Assembly (NCBI GenBank): GCA_025352795.1
Contig: JANXSF010000007.1
Coordinates: 1 to 64,000 of the forward strand
Direction: 5' to 3'
From: Acidobacteriota bacterium
GTDB lineage: Bacteria > Acidobacteriota > Terriglobia > Bryobacterales > Bryobacteraceae
Length of the DNA stretch: 64,000 nucleotides
A model generated the notes under the pieces. It ran no database searches. It was not told the DNA's origin and worked only from the letters and a program-made list of their open reading frames with translations. Every line of letters starts with the position of its first letter. Positions within the stretch are counted from its first letter, which is position 1. Position numbers and translations under genes: made by a program. Shown here piece by piece: positions 8,291 through 17,337 of this stretch.

Positions 8291-9052
8291 CTACTTCGGA
8301 GGGGCTGGTTTTGGAGCTACCACTGCTGGCTTGGGGGATGCGGGTTTTGGAGCTGCTGGGACTGCTTTCTTCTGCACTGACACTGGTGCTACCTGTGGTT
8401 CCCGATAGACTCTTACCCTGGCCATTTTCACTGGGACATCGGGCTTGTTCTGCCCTGCTGCACCGCTTGGGACCCGTGCAATCTTTCCGACCAGTTCCTG
8501 ACCAGACACGACTTGTCCGAATATGGTGTGCTTGCCGTCCAAGTGCGTAGGGGTTCCTTCCGTTATGAAGAACTGGCAGCTTCCTGTTCCTAAGCCGGCG
8601 TTGGCCATTGCTAAACGACCGGGCACGTCAAACTTTAAGCTAGGGTGAAACTCATCAGGAATCTCTGCGGTTCGACCGGAGCCAGAGCCGGTGGGGTCAC
8701 CACCTTGAATCATGAAACCAGGAATCACACGATGAAAGGTCAGGCCATTGTAAAAAGGCAGACGGCTCTTGGCGCGGGTCATCGGATTTATATATTCTTT
8801 ACGACCCATGGCCAGGTCGGCAAAATTCTTCACCGTGATGGGCGATTCCTTTTCGAAGAGCATCAGCGTGATGGTTCCCAAAGGCGCTGTTCCCTGAACA
8901 ATGGTCATGTCGCAATAAAGCCCTGGTTCGCGCTTCACGACAGGTGGTTTTACGGGGGCCAACTTTGGAGGAGCAACGGCCGGAGCCTGCCCAAATGCCA
9001 AAACGCCGAATCCAAGCGGCAACAGAATACGAGACAATAAAAGGGTTCGCAT
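8291..9052 (-). CDS. Exported cyclophilin-type peptidyl-prolyl isomerase
   Basis: This protein catalyses cis-trans isomerisation of prolyl bonds during folding of exported proteins. It has 253 residues. A signal peptide (residues 1-21, ending LAFGQA) is followed by a Pro/Lys-rich linker and the cyclophilin domain at about 45-205, with TFHRVIPGFMIQGGDPTGSG (catalytic Arg and Gln region), GRLAMANAG, QFFI and HLDGKHTIFGQV. An Ala/Pro/Lys-rich tail of about 45 residues follows and looks unstructured, perhaps wall- or membrane-contacting. It is transcribed away from the nucleotidase gene, with which it shares a 32-base divergent gap. Confidence 0.92.
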   Translation of the reverse strand: MRTLLLSRILLPLGFGVLAFGQAPAVAPPKLAPVKPPVVKREPGLYCDMTIVQGTAPLGTITLMLFEKESPITVKNFADLAMGRKEYINPMTRAKSRLPFYNGLTFHRVIPGFMIQGGDPTGSGSGRTAEIPDEFHPSLKFDVPGRLAMANAGLGTGSCQFFITEGTPTHLDGKHTIFGQVVSGQELVGKIARVPSGAAGQNKPDVPVKMARVRVYREPQVAPVSVQKKAVPAAPKPASPKPAVVAPKPAPPK

Positions 9053-9084
9053 AAACCTCTAATTATAACTTGGAATCCGCCCGA

Positions 9085-10719
9085 ATGGCTTTGTTTCGTA
9101 TCCTAATCACCTTAATCCTGAGTACGGCCTTACCGGCTGCCAGCATTGAAATCAGTCTGCTTTCCACCACTGACCTTCACGGCAACATTCTGCCCTACGA
9201 TTACTACACGGCCAAAGCTGCACCTCGCGGTCTGGCCAAAGTGGCGACCTTAATCAAAGAAGCTCGTATTCAAAACCCGAACTCCCTGCTGTTGGATTGT
9301 GGCGATACCATTCAAGGGGCTCCCCTGGAGACGGTTCATCAAATGGCCGTGCGCGCTGGAAAGTCCACGCAAATTGATCCCATGATGGCGGTGATGAATT
9401 ACTTGCAATACGACGCCATGGCGATGGGAAATCATGAACTGAACTACGGGTTGAACAACATGCTGACGGCCCGTAGTCAGGCGAAATTTCCCTGGCTATC
9501 TGCCAATACAAGAATCGTCCCAGGGGGTGCTGCGGTAAAGCCATTTCGGGGTTGGATTGTGAAAACAGTTGCCGGGGTAAGGGTAGGGATTATCGGCATT
9601 ACTACGCCAGCCATTCCTATGTGGGAAAAGCCGGACAACTACAAGGGCTACCGTTGGATCTCCGGGGTGACTGCGTCCAAGGAAGCCTTAGCTGAAATGC
9701 GTAAATCGGCCAAGCCCGATGTGGTGGTGGTGATTGTGCATGCGGGCCTTGATCGCGATATGGCCACGGGCCAAATCAAAACAGGTGAAGCGGCAGGCGA
9801 GAATATGGTGCACCAAATTGCTACCGATGTCCCAGGCATTGACGTTATTTTCTTTGGACACACGCATCAACAATTGGCAGGCACAATCATAAACGGCGTA
9901 TTGCTGGTGCAGGCGAAGAATTGGGGTGGGTCACTGGCCAGGGTGGACCTGAAGCTGGAAGGTGCACCTGGTAAGTGGAAGATTTCCAGCAAAGACAGTC
10001 GACTGATTCCAGTGACTGCCGCAACGGTACCTGATGCGAAAGTTATGGCAATTGTCAAGCCTTATCACGATGCGGCGGAGAGGTACTTGAGCGAGCCGGT
10101 AGCGGAATCGTTGGTGTCTTTACGTGGCACTCATGCCCGCGAAATGGATTCCGCTCTGGTGGATATGATTCATGAAGTGCAGATGCACTATGCCAAAGCC
10201 GATGTGTCTTTTGCCAGTCTGTTCAATACTGCGGTTAACTTTCCCAAGGGCCCGGTGACGGTGCGGGAACTGGCATCGCTGTATATATATGACAACGAAC
10301 TTTATGCCATTGAAGGCGATGGGCAAATGGTCAAGGATGCGCTTGAAAACGCCGCCCGCTATTTCCTATCCTGTCCGCCGGATGGCTGCCCTGGCATTGT
10401 TCAAACGAATCCTAAGGTGATTGGCTTCAACTATGACACGGCTCAGGGAGTGGATTATGAGATTGATCTTCGGCGTCCAGAAGGGGATAGAATTCGCAAG
10501 CTGATGTACAAAGGGAAGCCCCTGGCTATGGATCAGAAGTTACGCTTGGCCGTCAATAACTACAGGTCCGGTGGCAGTGGCGGATACACCATGTTCCAGC
10601 GCGCTCCAATCGTATGGCGATCTGGAATGGAAATTCGCGAAATGATGATTGACTACTACCGCGAGAAAAAGGTCTTTCCGGAAAAGCCAGATAACAACTG
10701 GCGCTTAGTGTTGCGATGA
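9085..10719 (+). CDS. Exported 5'-nucleotidase / cyclic phosphodiesterase
   Basis: This is a UshA/CpdB-family periplasmic enzyme that releases phosphate from nucleotides. A signal peptide (MALFRILITLILSTALPAAS) makes the ATG at 9085 the better start than an in-frame TTG at 9070. The N-terminal metallophosphatase domain shows TTDLHGNI, DCGDTIQGAP, GNHELNYG and GHTHQ, the dimetal ligands. The C-terminal 5'-nucleotidase domain ends with the substrate-binding segment YRSGGSGGYTMF. Whether nucleoside monophosphates, 2',3'-cyclic nucleotides or UDP-sugars are preferred cannot be read from the sequence. Its likely role is phosphate and nucleoside scavenging. Confidence 0.92.
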   Translation: MALFRILITLILSTALPAASIEISLLSTTDLHGNILPYDYYTAKAAPRGLAKVATLIKEARIQNPNSLLLDCGDTIQGAPLETVHQMAVRAGKSTQIDPMMAVMNYLQYDAMAMGNHELNYGLNNMLTARSQAKFPWLSANTRIVPGGAAVKPFRGWIVKTVAGVRVGIIGITTPAIPMWEKPDNYKGYRWISGVTASKEALAEMRKSAKPDVVVVIVHAGLDRDMATGQIKTGEAAGENMVHQIATDVPGIDVIFFGHTHQQLAGTIINGVLLVQAKNWGGSLARVDLKLEGAPGKWKISSKDSRLIPVTAATVPDAKVMAIVKPYHDAAERYLSEPVAESLVSLRGTHAREMDSALVDMIHEVQMHYAKADVSFASLFNTAVNFPKGPVTVRELASLYIYDNELYAIEGDGQMVKDALENAARYFLSCPPDGCPGIVQTNPKVIGFNYDTAQGVDYEIDLRRPEGDRIRKLMYKGKPLAMDQKLRLAVNNYRSGGSGGYTMFQRAPIVWRSGMEIREMMIDYYREKKVFPEKPDNNWRLVLR

Positions 10720-10805
10720 GTTTTTGTAGAGCTCTTGCAGCGGGAGAAGTTTCCTGAAGGGAATGGAAAAACAGCTTGCCCTCACTTTTCTAATAGAATA
10801 TTAAA

Positions 10806-11795
10806 GTGCAGATCGATTCCGAAGTGCAAAGTGCCGTAGCCCGGCTCAACAAAGTTCGCCAGGAAATTGGCAAAGTCATTGTAGGACAGCAAGAGGTCGT
10901 CGATGGCGTTTTAATATGCCTTCTGGCTGGTGGCCATGTATTGCTGGAAGGTGTTCCAGGGCTGGGTAAAACTACGCTATTAAGGACACTTTCTCGCGTG
11001 CTTCACTTGAAGTACTCTCGTATCCAATTCACTCCTGACCTGATGCCTGCCGATATTGTTGGCAGCATGATGATGGAATCCGATGATCGTGGTGGTAAGA
11101 ATTTGCGTTTCCAACCTGGTCCTATATTTGCTCATCTTGTGCTTGCTGACGAAATCAATCGGGCCACGCCGAAGACGCAATCGGCTCTGCTTGAGGCCAT
11201 GCAGGAACGAACCATCACTAGTGGCACTACCACGCATGAGTTGGAATCGCCCTTCTTGGTGATGGCCACTCAGAACCCCATTGAAATGGAAGGAACGTAT
11301 CCGCTTCCTGAGGCTCAGTTGGATCGGTTCCTGATGAAGATCATCGTGGAATATCCTACGCGTGCGGAATTGAAAGTGGTTGTGGATCGCACTTTGAATG
11401 CGGAAAGCGTGCACCTGGATTCTATTCTGGATCGTACTGCCATTCTGGAGATCCGTTCGGTTTGCCACAAAGTGTTGGTGGCTCCGCATGTAATGGATTT
11501 CGCCGTCGATCTGGTGATGGCCACGCAGCCAGAAAGCAGCAATGCTCATCCACTGGCCAAAAAGTATATTCGCTATGGAAGTTCGCCACGTGGTGCGCAA
11601 TCCCTGGTTGAATGTGGGCGAGTGTTGGCCTTGATGAAGGGTCGCCTGCATTTGAGCACGCAAGACATTCAATCCATTGCCCAGTCGGTAATGCGGCACC
11701 GTATTATTCTGAACTTTGATGCCCATGCTGATGGAGAAACGCCGGACAGCATCCTTAAGGAGATCGTCAAGAGCGTTGTCCCTTCGGCGGCTTAA
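10806..11795 (+). CDS. MoxR-family AAA+ ATPase
   Basis: This is a chaperone-like AAA+ ATPase of 329 residues, starting at a GTG. Walker A is GVPGLGKTT near residue 47, Walker B/sensor LADEINRA near 115, and the MoxR-typical MEGTYPLPEAQLDRF follows. MoxR proteins work with DUF58 and von Willebrand factor A (VWA) proteins encoded beside them. Here the DUF58 gene starts 3 bases after the stop, followed by two VWA-type proteins. The cluster is comparable to bat/aerotolerance operons and probably matures or installs metal cofactors or envelope complexes; the actual target is unknown. Confidence 0.93.
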   Translation: MQIDSEVQSAVARLNKVRQEIGKVIVGQQEVVDGVLICLLAGGHVLLEGVPGLGKTTLLRTLSRVLHLKYSRIQFTPDLMPADIVGSMMMESDDRGGKNLRFQPGPIFAHLVLADEINRATPKTQSALLEAMQERTITSGTTTHELESPFLVMATQNPIEMEGTYPLPEAQLDRFLMKIIVEYPTRAELKVVVDRTLNAESVHLDSILDRTAILEIRSVCHKVLVAPHVMDFAVDLVMATQPESSNAHPLAKKYIRYGSSPRGAQSLVECGRVLALMKGRLHLSTQDIQSIAQSVMRHRIILNFDAHADGETPDSILKEIVKSVVPSAA

Positions 11796-11798
11796 CTG

Positions 11799-12680
11799 AT
11801 GGCGGAAGCTCTGATTGACCGGCAATTTCTAGAGCGTTTAGAACGGCTCACAATTCACTGGCAGAAATCGTTTCCTGGCTTGGTGGGTGGCCATAATGCC
11901 TCGCGCTTTTCTGGCTCCGGACAGGAGTTTCTGGATCATCGCAGCTTTCATCCAGGGGATGATTTGCGGGCCGTCAACTGGCGGGCCTACATGCGCCTGG
12001 AACGTTTAATCCTGAAAATGTTTCAAGTGGAACCGCGTGTTCCGGTGCGCTTTTTGTTGGATACTTCAGCTTCCATGGCTACCGGCGATCCCGATAAATT
12101 TGACTATGCCAGAAAGCTGGCGGCGGCGCTTTGCTACGTGGGCTTAGTGCGTTTGGAAACTATTCTGGTTCAACCCTTTGCTGATACGTTGCATGATCCT
12201 ATTGCGGTAGGCGGTGGGCGGCATCGTTTTCAGCCAGTGGCCGAGTACCTTTCCAAGTTGGAAGCTGGGGGGAAGACTGATTTCCTGAAAGTGTCTCGAC
12301 AATTTTTGGCGGAGTATCCACAGCGCGGATTGCTGATTCTGATCTCAGATTTCCTGGATGATCGTGATGCTGAAAAGCCGCTGCAATATCTGGCCGATTT
12401 TGGACATGAAGTGTTCCTGATTCATTTGTGGTCTGACCAGGATCGTCGTCCACCTTGGACTGGTGAACTGGAAGTGGAAGATGCCGAAACGGGCAAGATC
12501 GTCAAGATGAATTTCGATGATGAGTCGCGGGAAGCTTACACCACGGCCTTTGATAGTTATGCGGCAGCGGTGCGTCAAATGGCTTTGCGCAAGGGCGGTA
12601 AGTACGTTGGGGTGCCCACGTCCACGCCAGTTGAGGAAGCGATTTTTGGACCAATGATGCTGGCGCGGGGGATTTACTAG
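11799..12680 (+). CDS. DUF58 / VWA-like protein
   Basis: This is a 293-residue cytosolic partner of the MoxR ATPase. It has the DUF58 signature GDDLRAVNWRAYMR near residue 50 and a VWA-like fold with an intact MIDAS start (DTSAS, near residue 87), so it may bind a divalent metal. It begins 3 bases after moxR, which implies translational coupling. A large inverted repeat separates it from the next operon gene, so downstream expression may be reduced or reset there. Confidence 0.9.
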   Translation: MAEALIDRQFLERLERLTIHWQKSFPGLVGGHNASRFSGSGQEFLDHRSFHPGDDLRAVNWRAYMRLERLILKMFQVEPRVPVRFLLDTSASMATGDPDKFDYARKLAAALCYVGLVRLETILVQPFADTLHDPIAVGGGRHRFQPVAEYLSKLEAGGKTDFLKVSRQFLAEYPQRGLLILISDFLDDRDAEKPLQYLADFGHEVFLIHLWSDQDRRPPWTGELEVEDAETGKIVKMNFDDESREAYTTAFDSYAAAVRQMALRKGGKYVGVPTSTPVEEAIFGPMMLARGIY

Positions 12681-12765
12681 TGCCCATGGTAGTTGGAACA
12701 TACGGTCTGCTTCACCGAGGCAATGCACAATCGGACAGCTTCAAGTGTTGGAGTGGAATGTATCA

Positions 12766-12857
12766 GGCCTTTGAAAAACCGCTCCCTCGCGGTCACGGCT
12801 CGGTAGGATTAGTTCGTTACCGAACCGTGACCGCGAGGGAACGGTTTTTTAAAGGCC
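12766..12857. repeat. Long near-perfect inverted repeat (40-base arms)
   Basis: Bases 12766-12805 and 12818-12857 are reverse complements with 3 mismatches in 40, around a 12-base loop. The outer ends are GGCCTTT/AAAGGCC. It lies in the 226-base gap between the DUF58 and BatA genes. A 24-base part of the left arm recurs at 8264-8287, so this is a member of a dispersed REP/MITE-like family rather than a unique terminator. In RNA it would fold into a very stable hairpin and could attenuate or process the operon transcript. Confidence 0.85.
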
Positions 12858-12906
12858 AACAGAATGTCTCACTCTGTCTTTCTGGTTCGGAGTTAGCGGA
12901 TAAATA

Positions 12907-14823
12907 ATGTTCTTTCTGAACCTCAGCCTGGCCGAATTTACGGCACTATTCAGCGTCCTGGGTGGCGTTGTGGTGGCGCTGTATCTGTTGGACCGTTCGC
13001 GTAAAAAGATAAAAGTTGCCACGCTGCGCTTCTGGGTTCCTGCCGACAAACCGCCGGAAGCCAAGCAGCGTCGCAAAATTCAGCAGCCGCTTTCCTTGCT
13101 GCTACAAATGTTGGGATTGCTATTGTTGCTGGCGGCGTTGGGACAGTTGCGATGGGGCTCACCGGAACATTCCTTGCGCGATCATGTGCTGTTGTTGGAC
13201 ACCTCTGCCTGGATGAAAGCGAAGGATGGACGGCGCACATTGTTGGATTCCACCAAAGCAGACGCCATCACTTATTTGCGATCCTTGCCTTCGACTGATC
13301 GGGTGATGGTGGTTTCAGCAGACGCTTTGGCCACTCCCGCTACTGTGTTTGAATCCAACCGCAATGTGCTGGAAGAAGCTGTCAAGTCTGCTAAAGCAGG
13401 GTCATCGGCATTGCAACTGACGCAGGCGATTGATTTTGCGAAACAGATGCAACGGCTGCATGGTCGGGGCGAAGGGGAGATTGTTTATACCGGTGCCGGG
13501 CGGATGGCGGATAAAGATGACAATTTGAATCTGCCGAAAAATTTCCGATTGCTGAGTATTCGTAAGGGTGGGGAAAATGTCGGGCTGCGAAAAGTGTCGC
13601 TTAGGCGGTCGGCAGTAGACGGCGAAATTTGGGAAGTTTTCGTGACGGCGCATAATTTTGGAATCAAGCCACGGGTGATTCTCATTGCTTTGGCATATGG
13701 GCATGCGCCTGTGGCATCGGGAAGGTTGGAACTCGCGCCGGGTGCCGATCAAAGTGGACGCTATGAATTTCGAACTAAAGCTGCCGGGGAACTGGAAATC
13801 CGATTGATTGTGGACGACGCGATTGCTGCCGATAATCGGGCGATTTTTGAACTGCCTGCACAGCGTCTGTTGGATGTGGCTGTCTACTCTGATGAACCAG
13901 AGCTGTTGCGACCATTCTTAGGTGTGCATCCGTGGATCACTCCAAAGTTTTTTCCGACTCGCGCTTATTCGGCCGATACGAAAGCGGCGATTGTGATTCT
14001 GGATCGCTTCAAACCTGCGGCTGCCCCTAAAGGTCAGGCGATCTATATTGAACCGCCCAGCGGCAGTTCTCCGGCAGGCACAGCGAGTCCGATCACTGCG
14101 GCCATGCGGCTTTCCTGGCACAATGAACATCCGGTTGGCGAAGGTTTGCGCACGGGCGATGTGCGGCTGGAGCGGGGCGAATATTTCCCAGGTGCTGTTG
14201 GTTCCACTGTGATTGCTGAAGCTGATGGCAAGCCGGTGATTGTGGCATTGACGGAACCAAGTAGGGCAGTGGTGCTGGGCTTTCATCCTGCAAAATCGCA
14301 ACTGCGCTATGAGTTGGCTGCGCCGCTTTTATTTGCCAACATTCTGAATTGGCTGGCACCGGAAGTGGCCCGCCAAAGAGAGTGGAATGGGGAAAGCATT
14401 GGCATGGTGCGGGTTGCCGTTGATAGCAATCTGAAGCCAGAAAACATTCAGGTGTTGAACGAAGGTGGCGTGGCTTTGCCCTTCACTCTGGTTGGCAACA
14501 AACTGCAATTTTTCGCTGGTGCGGAAGGCATGGTGCGAGTGATTACCGGTGGCAGGGAACAGGTGTATTCCTTGACTCTACCGGAGGTCGCCGAAAAACA
14601 GTGGGAGCCGCCGAAGACGGTGCGTCGCGGCTTACCGGGCAGGTTTTCTGGCGGTGCAAGTTCTTTCGATTTGTGGCAGTGGTTGGCGATGGCCGGTGGG
14701 CTGTGTCTGCTGTTTGATTGGCTGTGGTTTGGGCGAATTCGGTTGCATGCTTCCACTGCTGGACAGCAATCTATCGGCAGTTGGTTTATGGGGCAAGTGT
14801 CCTCCTGGAGGAAAGCCGGATGA
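12907..14823 (+). CDS. BatA-domain membrane protein with degenerate VWA
   Basis: This 638-residue membrane protein has an N-terminal BatA/aerotolerance domain (LSLAEFTALFSVLGGVVVALYLLDR). A second membrane segment lies near residues 58-78 (LLLQMLGLLLLLAAL), and a C-terminal one near 600-620. The VWA-like region starts with LLLDTSAW, where the MIDAS DxSxS has lost its second serine, so metal binding may be weak or absent. It probably forms an inner-membrane complex with the next gene's product, whose ATG overlaps this stop codon by 4 bases. A long palindrome precedes it within the same operon. Confidence 0.88.
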   Translation: MFFLNLSLAEFTALFSVLGGVVVALYLLDRSRKKIKVATLRFWVPADKPPEAKQRRKIQQPLSLLLQMLGLLLLLAALGQLRWGSPEHSLRDHVLLLDTSAWMKAKDGRRTLLDSTKADAITYLRSLPSTDRVMVVSADALATPATVFESNRNVLEEAVKSAKAGSSALQLTQAIDFAKQMQRLHGRGEGEIVYTGAGRMADKDDNLNLPKNFRLLSIRKGGENVGLRKVSLRRSAVDGEIWEVFVTAHNFGIKPRVILIALAYGHAPVASGRLELAPGADQSGRYEFRTKAAGELEIRLIVDDAIAADNRAIFELPAQRLLDVAVYSDEPELLRPFLGVHPWITPKFFPTRAYSADTKAAIVILDRFKPAAAPKGQAIYIEPPSGSSPAGTASPITAAMRLSWHNEHPVGEGLRTGDVRLERGEYFPGAVGSTVIAEADGKPVIVALTEPSRAVVLGFHPAKSQLRYELAAPLLFANILNWLAPEVARQREWNGESIGMVRVAVDSNLKPENIQVLNEGGVALPFTLVGNKLQFFAGAEGMVRVITGGREQVYSLTLPEVAEKQWEPPKTVRRGLPGRFSGGASSFDLWQWLAMAGGLCLLFDWLWFGRIRLHASTAGQQSIGSWFMGQVSSWRKAG

Positions 14824-17333
14824 GCTTTGAGCGACCGTGGTTCCTGTTGGCGGCACTCATTCCCTTGGCCTGGCTTGCCTGGGAATGGCGCAAGGGAAGA
14901 CAGCGCACTTCGCTAACTTTGAAGGCGTTGAGTTTCTGCTGTATCCTGCTGGCGCTGGCCGAACCTTCCATGGTGACGTCAGAAACAAAAATGGCTGTTT
15001 CCGTTTTGGTCGATACGTCGCAAAGTATTTCGGATGAAGGCCTGGCCAAGGCTTCAGCGGTTGCCAATCAAATACAAAAACAACGGGGTCGCAACTGGGT
15101 GAAGGTGATTCCGTTCGCCCGCAATTCACGTCGCGAGACTGCTGTGGAATTGGCTAAAGGTTACGACTTCAAACATAGCGATGGGGAATTGGGGCGTGGC
15201 ACGAATCTGGAATCGGCTGTGCGGGAAGGCATGGCGGCAATGCCGGAAGGGTTGGTTCCGAAACTACTCTTGCTTACCGATGGGCATGAAAATACGGGCA
15301 GCGTGGCTAGAGCCAGCTATCAGGCGCAACAACTGGGCGTGCCTATTGACACTATAGAATTGGCTGGCCGACCCAGGCCCAAACTTCGATTGGATTCCGT
15401 GATTGTACCGGGCCAAGCCTATACAGGGGACCGTTTCCCCATTGAATTGGTGGTGAGCGCTCCTAAAAAATCACCCGTGACTGTAGAAATTACTGCGGAA
15501 GGAAAGCTGATTGGATCGAAGCAGGCGACGTTGGAACCTGGGACAAATCATGTTCGTGTCAACGCCAGTTTGAACACTTCGGGCTCGGTGGATCTTACCG
15601 GTGTGATTCGTGCGGAAGGGCAGGGGGATGTGCGCTTTGCTCGAGCTATTTCCCTGAGCAAGCCACGCTTGTTGTACGTATCGCAAGATCCTGACGGTTC
15701 AGAAAAGCATTTGCTGCAAGTCTGGAATTCGTCGCAGTTCACCATTGATCGCGTCCCGGAACTGACCGAAAGTAAGCTGGCCAATTATCAGTTGGTAGTG
15801 TTGAATAATCTGGATCTGGAAACTATGGCGCTGGATAGGAAAGCCAGCATGGAAGCCTACGTCAAACATGGTGGAGGCCTGTTGGTGATTGGCGGGGAAC
15901 GCAATATCTACCTGGAAAATAAGAAAGAAGTGGATCTGTTGGAGCGATCCTTGCCGGCGAAACTTGCGCCTCCGAGATCGCCGGAAGGGACCTGCGTGGT
16001 TCTGATCATCGACAAATCGTCTTCCATGGAAGGCCGCAAGATGGAACTTGCTCGGCTTGCTTCTATTGGAGTGGTGGAAAATCTTCGACCTATTGATTAC
16101 GTGGGCGTTCTGATTTTCGACAACTCTTTTCAGTGGGCGGTGCCCATTCGCAAGGCTGAAGACAGGACGTTGATCAAGCGGTTGATCGCTGGAGTAACTC
16201 CCGATGGAGGCACGCAAATCGCTCCTGCGTTGAACGAAGCCTATCGTCGGGCACTGCCGTTCAAAGCCACATTCAAGCACATTGTTCTGCTCACTGACGG
16301 CATTTCAGAAGAAGGCGATAGCATGAGCCTATCGAAGGAAGCGGCGCTGAACAAGGTTACGATTTCCACCGTAGGATTGGGGCAGGACGTGAACCGTGCT
16401 TATTTGGAAAAGATCGCGAGCTACGCCAAAGGCAAAGCCTATTTTCTGAATGATCCGGCAGGCCTGGAACAAATTCTTTTACGCGATGTGATGGAGCATA
16501 CAGGGTCCACGGCGGTGGAAAAAAGTTTCACTCCTATAGTTCAAAAGAAGGCCGAAATTTTGGACGGCGTGGGAATGGAATCGGCTCCAGCGTTGAAAGG
16601 TTATGTGAAGTATGAAGCCAAAAAATCGGCTGATCTGATTCTTGCGGTGGACCAAAAAGATCCATTATTAGTGCGCTGGCAGTACGGGCTGGGCCGTTCA
16701 GCGGTGTTCACTTCCGACGCGAAAAGCCGCTGGGCTGAGGCTTGGGTTTCCTGGAACGGGTTCGATAAATTCTGGCAAAATGTGGCGCGAGATCTTTTGC
16801 CCCACGCGCAGGATGCGGAAGCGAATTTGGAATTGGATCCAATAGCGGGTGAATTGGTTGCCACCTATAAGCTAAGCGGCAATACTGCTGAACCGGGAAC
16901 ACTTCCCAACCTATATGTTTTTGGGCCAGAGAATTTCCGCCAGCCTATTGTGTTGACCAAGGCGGCAGGCGGGTTGTACCGGTCTCGCATTTCTATTGGC
17001 GAACGTCAGGGCATGTTCCGCGTTCGATCTCTTGAAGATTCCAAGCTTTTTCCTGAGATTGGATATTATCGGCAGGAAGAAGAGTTGAACGATTTCGATT
17101 CCAACCCCGGCTTGTTGAAACAGATCAGTTCGTTCACCAATGGGCGATTCAATCCTTCGATTGATCAGGTTTTCACTTCCAGTGGTCGCAGCGTCAACGC
17201 TGTTATGCGTTGGTGGCCAGGACTGTTGGGCTTAGCGATTGCGCTAAACCTGATTGAATTGATTGTTCGCAAAGTGCGTGCGATCCGGTCTGAGCGGGCG
17301 TATAATCAAGCGAAACAGTTTCAGGAGGCTTGA
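14820..17333 (+). CDS. Large VWA-domain membrane protein (two VWA modules)
   Basis: This 837-residue protein starts at the ATG in the ATGA overlap with the BatA gene, which is preceded by GGAGG. Membrane segments lie at about residues 8-20, 33-48 and 795-815. The first VWA module begins VLVDTSQSIS, and a second begins LIIDKSSSMEG near residue 395; both keep the DxSxS MIDAS. Between them is a glutamine-amidotransferase-like stretch (YVKHGGGLLVIGGE), as often seen in large BatB-like proteins. It probably forms, with the MoxR, DUF58 and BatA proteins, a membrane-bound assembly or chaperone system. A GGAGG for the next gene lies in its last codons. Confidence 0.9.
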   Translation: MSFERPWFLLAALIPLAWLAWEWRKGRQRTSLTLKALSFCCILLALAEPSMVTSETKMAVSVLVDTSQSISDEGLAKASAVANQIQKQRGRNWVKVIPFARNSRRETAVELAKGYDFKHSDGELGRGTNLESAVREGMAAMPEGLVPKLLLLTDGHENTGSVARASYQAQQLGVPIDTIELAGRPRPKLRLDSVIVPGQAYTGDRFPIELVVSAPKKSPVTVEITAEGKLIGSKQATLEPGTNHVRVNASLNTSGSVDLTGVIRAEGQGDVRFARAISLSKPRLLYVSQDPDGSEKHLLQVWNSSQFTIDRVPELTESKLANYQLVVLNNLDLETMALDRKASMEAYVKHGGGLLVIGGERNIYLENKKEVDLLERSLPAKLAPPRSPEGTCVVLIIDKSSSMEGRKMELARLASIGVVENLRPIDYVGVLIFDNSFQWAVPIRKAEDRTLIKRLIAGVTPDGGTQIAPALNEAYRRALPFKATFKHIVLLTDGISEEGDSMSLSKEAALNKVTISTVGLGQDVNRAYLEKIASYAKGKAYFLNDPAGLEQILLRDVMEHTGSTAVEKSFTPIVQKKAEILDGVGMESAPALKGYVKYEAKKSADLILAVDQKDPLLVRWQYGLGRSAVFTSDAKSRWAEAWVSWNGFDKFWQNVARDLLPHAQDAEANLELDPIAGELVATYKLSGNTAEPGTLPNLYVFGPENFRQPIVLTKAAGGLYRSRISIGERQGMFRVRSLEDSKLFPEIGYYRQEEELNDFDSNPGLLKQISSFTNGRFNPSIDQVFTSSGRSVNAVMRWWPGLLGLAIALNLIELIVRKVRAIRSERAYNQAKQFQEA

Positions 17334-17337
17334 GTTT

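Noticed and set aside
10980-11825. 281-codon frame opposite moxR
   Set aside because: Antisense to a conserved AAA+ gene; its His/Arg-rich composition is what reverse reading of such a gene gives.
12680-12907. 75-codon frame across the large palindrome
   Set aside because: It reads through both hairpin arms and has no protein-like pattern.
15699-16280. 193-codon frame opposite the dual-VWA gene
   Set aside because: Antisense to a gene with clear domain motifs; no start signal.
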